Origin: Silene conica
Lineage: Eukaryota > Streptophyta > Magnoliopsida > Caryophyllales > Caryophyllaceae
Direction: 5' to 3'
DNA: 64,000 nucleotides
Assembly: GCA_029255685.2 (NCBI GenBank)
Contig: CM055311.2
Location: forward strand, 62,387,048-62,451,047
Shown here: in pieces, positions 59,101 to 64,000 of the stretch
How the letters are laid out: every line of letters starts with the position of its first letter
Position numbering within the stretch: position 1 is the first letter of the stretch
Program-made: the position numbers and the translations under genes
Notes under the pieces: model-generated
Database searches by the model: none
What the model was told of the DNA's origin: nothing
The model's input: only the letters and a program-made list of their open reading frames with translations

Positions 59101-60304
59101 AAGGAGGATGGTTCGTGGGACGTGCTTATGGTACGTGACCTTTTTGATGAAGCATCTGTCGTGAAAGTTCTTGCTCAGCCAATCTGTTTTTCACAAAAGG
59201 AGGATGTTATGTATTGGTTGGGTACCTCGTCTGGGAAATATACAGTGAAGAGTGGTTGTGATGCTGTTTTCAGTGAGTTTTTTGAAAAGAAGATGTCAGT
59301 ACGGGATGGAAGGAGACGGGATGCTATTTTAGATGTGTTTTGTAAGCGTCGACTATGGCACCTGCCAAGTCCACAAAGCTGGAAGTTATTGATTTGGAAG
59401 ATTATTTCGGGATCTTTATCTATGGGGGAGGAGTTATTGCGAAGAGGTGTAAATGTCAGAGGGCTTTGTGTTTTTTGCACTGCCACTGAAACTTTAAATC
59501 ATCTTTTCAAGGATTGTCCTGTTGTTAGACGTATATGGCAAGGTTCACCGTTAGGTATTAATTGTAGTAGTACTGACTCGGTGAGCGTTTCAACATGGAT
59601 GACTAACTGGATTGATTATCTATGTAAGCTGGAGGACGGTATGGATCGGGTGGTGATGTTTTTGGCCATCAGTTGGCAAATCTGGGTTACAAGGAATAAT
59701 ATACTCTTTAATGGAGGAATTTTCTTGCCATCGCTCTTCTATCATCAGATCCAGGTTCAGGTTGACATGGTGCAGCAAGCATTTTTAAGTAAAAACGGGA
59801 ACCATGACTCCAATGACCAAACGGAAATGGATTGGATGGAGGGGGATGTTTTGTTGAGTGTTAAAAGCTTGCGGAATTCCATTTCCTTTTTTCTTAATAG
59901 GAAGTCTACCTCATGATTCATCGTATCGAATCAAAGTCGATGCAGCTTGGAAGGCAAGGGACATGGCATCAGTGGGATGGGTCTTATATTCCCCTGAAGG
60001 GAGTATATTGAAGGAAGATTTCTCGGTTATATTTGCTGAATCTCCCCTGGAAGCGGAAGCAAAGGGCATTCTAGAAGCCGTCAGGTGGGTCAGGAACTGT
60101 AATATCTTACATCTTAATGCTTTGTCGGACTGTCTGCAGGTTATTCTCCAGATTGCAGGTGTTGAAAGGTCTCATCATCAAACCCAAGGGATTATTGGTG
60201 ATATTTGGAATTTAGCGGGAGCGTTTCATTGTTTGAGTATTAGTTTTATTCCACGTACTCTAAATAAGCGGGCACATAATGTGGCTGCTTTGGCTTTTGT
60301 GTAA
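56143..60304 (+). pseudogene. LINE ORF2: endonuclease, reverse transcriptase, zf-RVT, RNase H; three in-frame stops
   Basis: ORF2 overlaps the end of ORF1 by four bases. APE-type endonuclease: MTWNCRGLND, METKCHINK, ILGDFNQV, SDHAPIEIDL. Reverse transcriptase: KAPGSDGIPG, LIPKCEHPETVSDYRPISL, DMSKAYDRVRWDFL, GLRQGDPLFPYLF, FFADDSIFF (FADD active site). zf-RVT: WKLLIWKIISGSLSMGE and CVFCTATETLNHLFKDCP. RNase H (59858-60304): KVDAAWKARD, EAEAKGILEA, LSDCLQVI, NKRAHNVAALA. In-frame stops are TAG at 57481, TGA at 58270 and TGA at 58798, and the RNase H lies in a different frame. The last TGA, before RIMYEQES, replaces the Trp expected in LLAKNAWRIM. Confidence 0.92.
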
Positions 60305-61165
60305 TTTTCTATTTACGTCTGCCAACAAAAAAAAAAAAAAAAAAAAATTGAATAAGATGGGGTAGATGATTTATCATGACTTGGGGTTTATTAGCACATC
60401 AGTGGAGTTTTTAAATCTGAGAAACTTTATTGTTTGTCATGTGGTGAATAGTTAACCTTTGTGTGATGATTTTTTTGGTTTCTATCTTGTTTTGGTATCA
60501 ACCACATCTATGGCAAAACGACCGACAATGGATGCTATGGTCAATTCCGAGATTATATCTTAAATTGAGCGTTTGTGCAATTTTTTTGGTTGCTAAATGG
60601 GCGATTTTGTTTGCAGATTCTGCAACTCAATGTTGCGCTTATGAATTTTGTTAGATAATGGGATAGTCAAATGATTGATTCAGAAGCTCTTGCAGAAAAT
60701 CGGATAAATAGCCTGTTATTTTGGATACAATTAATTCTTAATCTAGTTGTGTTCCTTGAGAGAGATAAACATGCATTCTTCATTTTCAATGCATAATTCT
60801 GGAAAATAATTTGGGAATTTAGGGTTTGAAAAAATAATTTGATTGGGAAAATATGAATATGGGTGTGTATGTATGTGTATAGTTTGTGTCATTAGGGAGG
60901 GTAATATGGGTATTTCACATAAATTGTAACTTAACAAGACGGAAAATTAGAAAAAAATGTCTGGGATTAAAATACGGTGGTATTTGGGGAGTATACGTAA
61001 AAGTTTGGGGGTTATTTGTAAAAAAACAAATAAATAGTGGTAATTTGTAAAAATACACAAATACGTGGTGATTATTTGTAATTTATCCTAACCATAATTT
61101 GAGTAGTTAACTTGCGTATATTTCTCATACATACAACATTCTCACAATGTTGACTAAGGATAGCA

Positions 61166-61200
61166 TTAGTTTTTAACCCGTACAACGGGTATAGTTTTAA
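61166..61200 (-). mobile_element. Helitron 3' end
   Basis: On the minus strand ACCCGTTGTACGGGT (hairpin) is followed by TAAAAACTAA and then T: hairpin plus CTRR. The 5' end lies to the right and is not identified. Confidence 0.45.
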
Positions 61201-62228
61201 AAATATTGATACATTGATTAATATTTAAAATTGTTAAACTAAAATATATGTATATTTTATACCTTATTTCTTTTATAATGATAATAGTTTAAACACGTGC
61301 ATTCTAAATGGGTGAATGATTCAATTGTCCTTCGGATCCATTCCTGAGATAGAGTGACAAACAAATAATCGAGACACTCAAAAATGAAATTAGACAAATT
61401 AATAATCGAGATAGGAGGAGTATCATTTTGAAAATCGAAGACATGAAAGAGCAATATGACTTCCAAAACAAAAAGGACGACTTATATTAAAATAAATCAT
61501 ATAATGATCATACTTCGCGTACCCTTATACTTTTGTTACTTTGTTTATAGGATTCTTTGGTAGGATATGGTACCATTGTCAATTTGTGATCAACAACCCC
61601 AACTCCACCAATGAAGAACAACACAATTTGTACATTTTATTTAGAGTACTATTTAATTTTTGTGAAGTTACGGGTGTATTAATGTACACAAACTTTTATT
61701 TATAACGAATATATTTATCATAAATTTGTAATAATTTAAATTCTACCCATAATTTAAGTGTATTTTACCCAATTTTGGATATAAAATTGAGTACTAGTTG
61801 AGAAAGTGATGGTTGATGTGATTCAACTACCAGCCAGTCACAACATATATATGCGAGTGTGAACAAACTCTTATTCACATATGCCAAAGGACCAAGAAAA
61901 TTTATTTTATGGATATAGTGTAATCCTTCTTATGGCTGTCCTAAGATTGAATAAAATAAAGGAAAATTAGTTTAATCATTGTCTAGATATTTTGTTGTTG
62001 TGCCAACGGCTAAAGAGCCGTTGTTACTTGTTATCATGCTACTATAGTTTATACCTATGTATGTCATGCATGTGTACCATAGATTTAGCATGAGTTAGAT
62101 AACACGGATACTTCTTGTAATGATTCATACCGTATTCAACATCGACGTTGCATAGACACACGCCGAAACGTGTCAAACGCCTATAAAGCCGTGTCTAACT
62201 TTTTACATTTATTTGGACACGTGTCAAG
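61201..62228. other. AT-rich intergenic DNA
   Basis: No gene or element is supported. Repeats of GTGTC and GACACG near 62155-62228 resemble the foldback MITE at 38904. Confidence 0.45.
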
Positions 62229-63245
62229 TTTTTTTTTTTTTTTTTTTTTTTTGCAAGAAAGTACATCCTATTTTTTATTCATCCATTAAGGGAACAAAAC
62301 AGGAATAAATCTTACAAAAAGAGAATCCAAAAACATCAAACATAACTAGTGCAGATGATCCACAATTGCTCTTTCCTGCAACTTATGGATAAATAGCGTT
62401 CGAACTCCTACCAGAAATTGTATTTGCTTCAGAATAGTCCTCCAATCAGTCTCCTGATCACAGAAAATCCTCTTGTTACGTTCAGCCCAGATAGCATAAA
62501 TTCCAGCTCCTATGCAGCAGTTCATCAAACTTATTTTCCAATGCTTCTTCCTCGATCTAGAACTACACCATCTAACAGTATCCCAAAGGTCAGCATTCCC
62601 ACCCCAAACATTAATCCAGGTCAATACCCAAACCAAATGGCTGAAGAAAAGTCACATTTGAAGAACAAGTGAGAGTGGGATTCAGCCTTCTTCTTGCATA
62701 AAACACACCTGTTACCAACATCAACCCCCGAACAGTAATATTATCAGTGGTGGCCAAACGCTTTTGCCAAGCTAGAGCAGCAATAAAACTGTGTCTAGGT
62801 ATAATACTTCGACTCCAAAGCAGTCTAATGCCTCGCATAAGAGGAACTTGAGGACGGAAAAAATCATACAACTTCCTAACAATCAACTTCCCATTAACAG
62901 AACAATTCTGCAAAACTTCCTGAGCATTGCTAACATCTCCAGCAGCCTCCAGCAAATGGTCTCTTACAGTCAAAATACTGTACCAGCCTTCAGAGTGGTG
63001 GTTTTTTTTTTTTTTTTTTGTAGCATTCCAGATGGTCTTATTTTTTAGAACATAATAGTCAATCCATTGAGTCCATAAGGAAGCTTTATCATGCATCTTA
63101 AGTAGCCATTTACATAACAAAGCTTTATTCCACAAGAGGAGCTCTTTTATGTTAAAACCACCTTCATCCCAAGAGCAGCAACAACTCTTCCAGCTCTTCA
63201 TAAACATCTTCCTATGATTATTAGTATTATTCCACAGGTAGTCCC
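62229..63245 (-). pseudogene. LINE ORF2 3' fragment (zf-RVT) with poly(A)
   Basis: Minus-strand fragments CCSWDEGGFNIKELLLWNKA and ALLCKWLLKM, SIIPRHSFIAALAWQKRLAT and WAERNKRIFCDQE form the region after the reverse transcriptase of a plant L1. A frame change near 62620-62640 breaks the zinc-binding part. The plus-strand T run 62229-62252 is the poly(A) tail. Its other end is cut by an LTR at 63246. Confidence 0.8.
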
Positions 63246-64000
63246 TGTTGGGAAATGTGTCCTCAACAATAGTGCGATCACGTCAGTGAATATAAACCAT
63301 TGATAAATCTGCAATAAAAATACTCATGGGATGATTCTTTTCATATAGTCGACTGATCAACATTAATCGGTAATGATTGGCTTGCTAGAGTTTGACATTA
63401 CTGTCGTGTGACGGTGGTGATCAGTCGATCCCTTTAGGTCACACCTTTAGGACAACTCTATTAATAGAAAAATGATATGACTGTATATTGATACGAGTTA
63501 TATCGATCCTAGTTTATATTACGTGTAAGGGGAGTACATTTATAATATGATTATGAATTATAAAATTTTAGTGAATGAATTGTCATTGCTAAAATTAATA
63601 TGTTTATGAAACATTATTTTAGAATGAATAATTTATATTAGAAACGTTCTAATATAATTAAATTTATAAAGATAATAATCGGATTATTATTTTATAGGAA
63701 TTAAAGTTTAAATTAGTTAAACTTATAAAATGTTTTAATGTTCATTTTATAATTGATAAAATGGACCTTATTGTTTGTGTTTGGACCGTGTGATATATGG
63801 TCATACTACACATCATACAAATGTGTTTGTATAACATTTTATGGGATAAAATTAAACAAAAACATTTTATTATTTATGCATGTGATGGACAAGTGTAATA
63901 TTGATGGTGCCCATGCATTGGGCACCCTATTCCTAGCCGACACACATAGAGAACAAGAAGGGTTTTGTTCTTTTCAATTGTTCATCATTCTGTAAAACCC
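63246..64000 (+). repeat. LTR of a Copia-type element, running off the window
   Basis: Starts TGTTGGGAAATGTGTCCTC inside the LINE fragment, with GATCACGTCAGTGAATATAA and CATATAGTCGACTGATCAAC further on, as in common plant Copia LTRs. The end and the internal region lie outside the window, so it may be solo or complete. Confidence 0.6.

Larger units (their letters stand above)
52949..60343 (+). mobile_element. Full-length plant L1-type LINE inside the MULE
   Basis: Target duplication AAAATTGAATAAGA at 52935-52948 and 60344-60357 (14 bases), with a poly(A) tail at 60327-60343 directly before the second copy. A 5' UTR (52949 to about 53626) is followed by ORF1 and ORF2. It contains the whole expected order, ORF1 with DUF4283 and a zinc knuckle, then endonuclease, reverse transcriptase, zf-RVT and RNase H, so it is not 5'-truncated. 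Several stops and frame changes make it inactive. Confidence 0.95.
52381..61088. mobile_element. Non-autonomous Mutator-like element, interrupted by a LINE
   Basis: Long terminal inverted repeats: left about 52381-52747, right about 60753-61088, beginning GAATAAATTACAAATAACCA and ending (reverse) GGATAAATTACAAATAATCA. The 9-bp duplication TAACCATAA flanks it exactly (52372-52380 and 61089-61097); a 9-bp target is diagnostic for MULEs. Without the LINE it is about 1.3 kb with no transposase. The inner DNA (52748-52948, 60344-60752) has no recognised function. Confidence 0.93.

Noticed and set aside
62791-63048. 85-residue plus-strand ORF
   Set aside because: It is the antisense of the LINE fragment, with a T run inside.

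Overview
This is plant nuclear DNA: AT-rich, with spliced genes and many nested transposable elements. Plant-specific families (S1/SPH secreted proteins, a PSPG-box UGT, plant-type L1 LINEs, Copia elements) mark it as a eudicot. The CTGAA/TTATAGG repeats, TE types and SPH genes are compatible with Caryophyllales, but I cannot name the species. I see no tRNA, rRNA, CRISPR or organellar gene cluster.

Layout. 1-0.4 kb: probable 5' end of a minus-strand gene leaving the window. 0.6-3.2 and 5.2-9.8 kb: two copies of a segmental duplication, each with an intact S1/SPH gene. The second copy gained a Helitron and a retroelement fragment. 11.5-14.0 kb: complete three-exon cytosolic fructose-bisphosphate aldolase (FBA). 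15.3-21.5 kb: MITEs, a Helitron and a Harbinger-type element. 21.6-23.0 kb: intact UGT89-like glycosyltransferase whose last codons match FBA intron 1. It is followed by an FBA exon 2 fragment that is split by an antisense Copia element (23.4-27.8 kb). 28.3-28.9 kb: unrecognised 178-aa ORF. 30.5-37 kb: Harbinger-type elements, Copia debris and a second copy of the retroelement fragment. 37.2-45.6 kb: hAT-type elements, a second truncated Copia and Helitron ends. 47.8-51.2 kb: four-exon minus-strand gene for a RAB6-interacting-golgin-like coiled-coil protein. 52.4-61.1 kb: a Mutator-like element with 9-bp target duplications, interrupted by a full-length 7.4-kb L1 LINE with its own 14-bp target duplication. 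62.2-64 kb: LINE fragment and the start of an LTR.

The credible host genes are the two SPH genes, FBA, the UGT and the golgin-like gene, with the 178-aa ORF less certain. They are unrelated in function. FBA and the UGT are linked structurally because a partial FBA duplication landed at the 3' end of the UGT. The most unusual material is (i) a Harbinger family with arrays of CTGAA pentamers punctuated by TTATAGGAA, (ii) a retroelement C-terminal module with restriction-like-endonuclease features, found twice beside the AAT tract of that same family and differing by an exact 78-bp GT-AG segment, and (iii) the UGT/FBA chimeric terminus.
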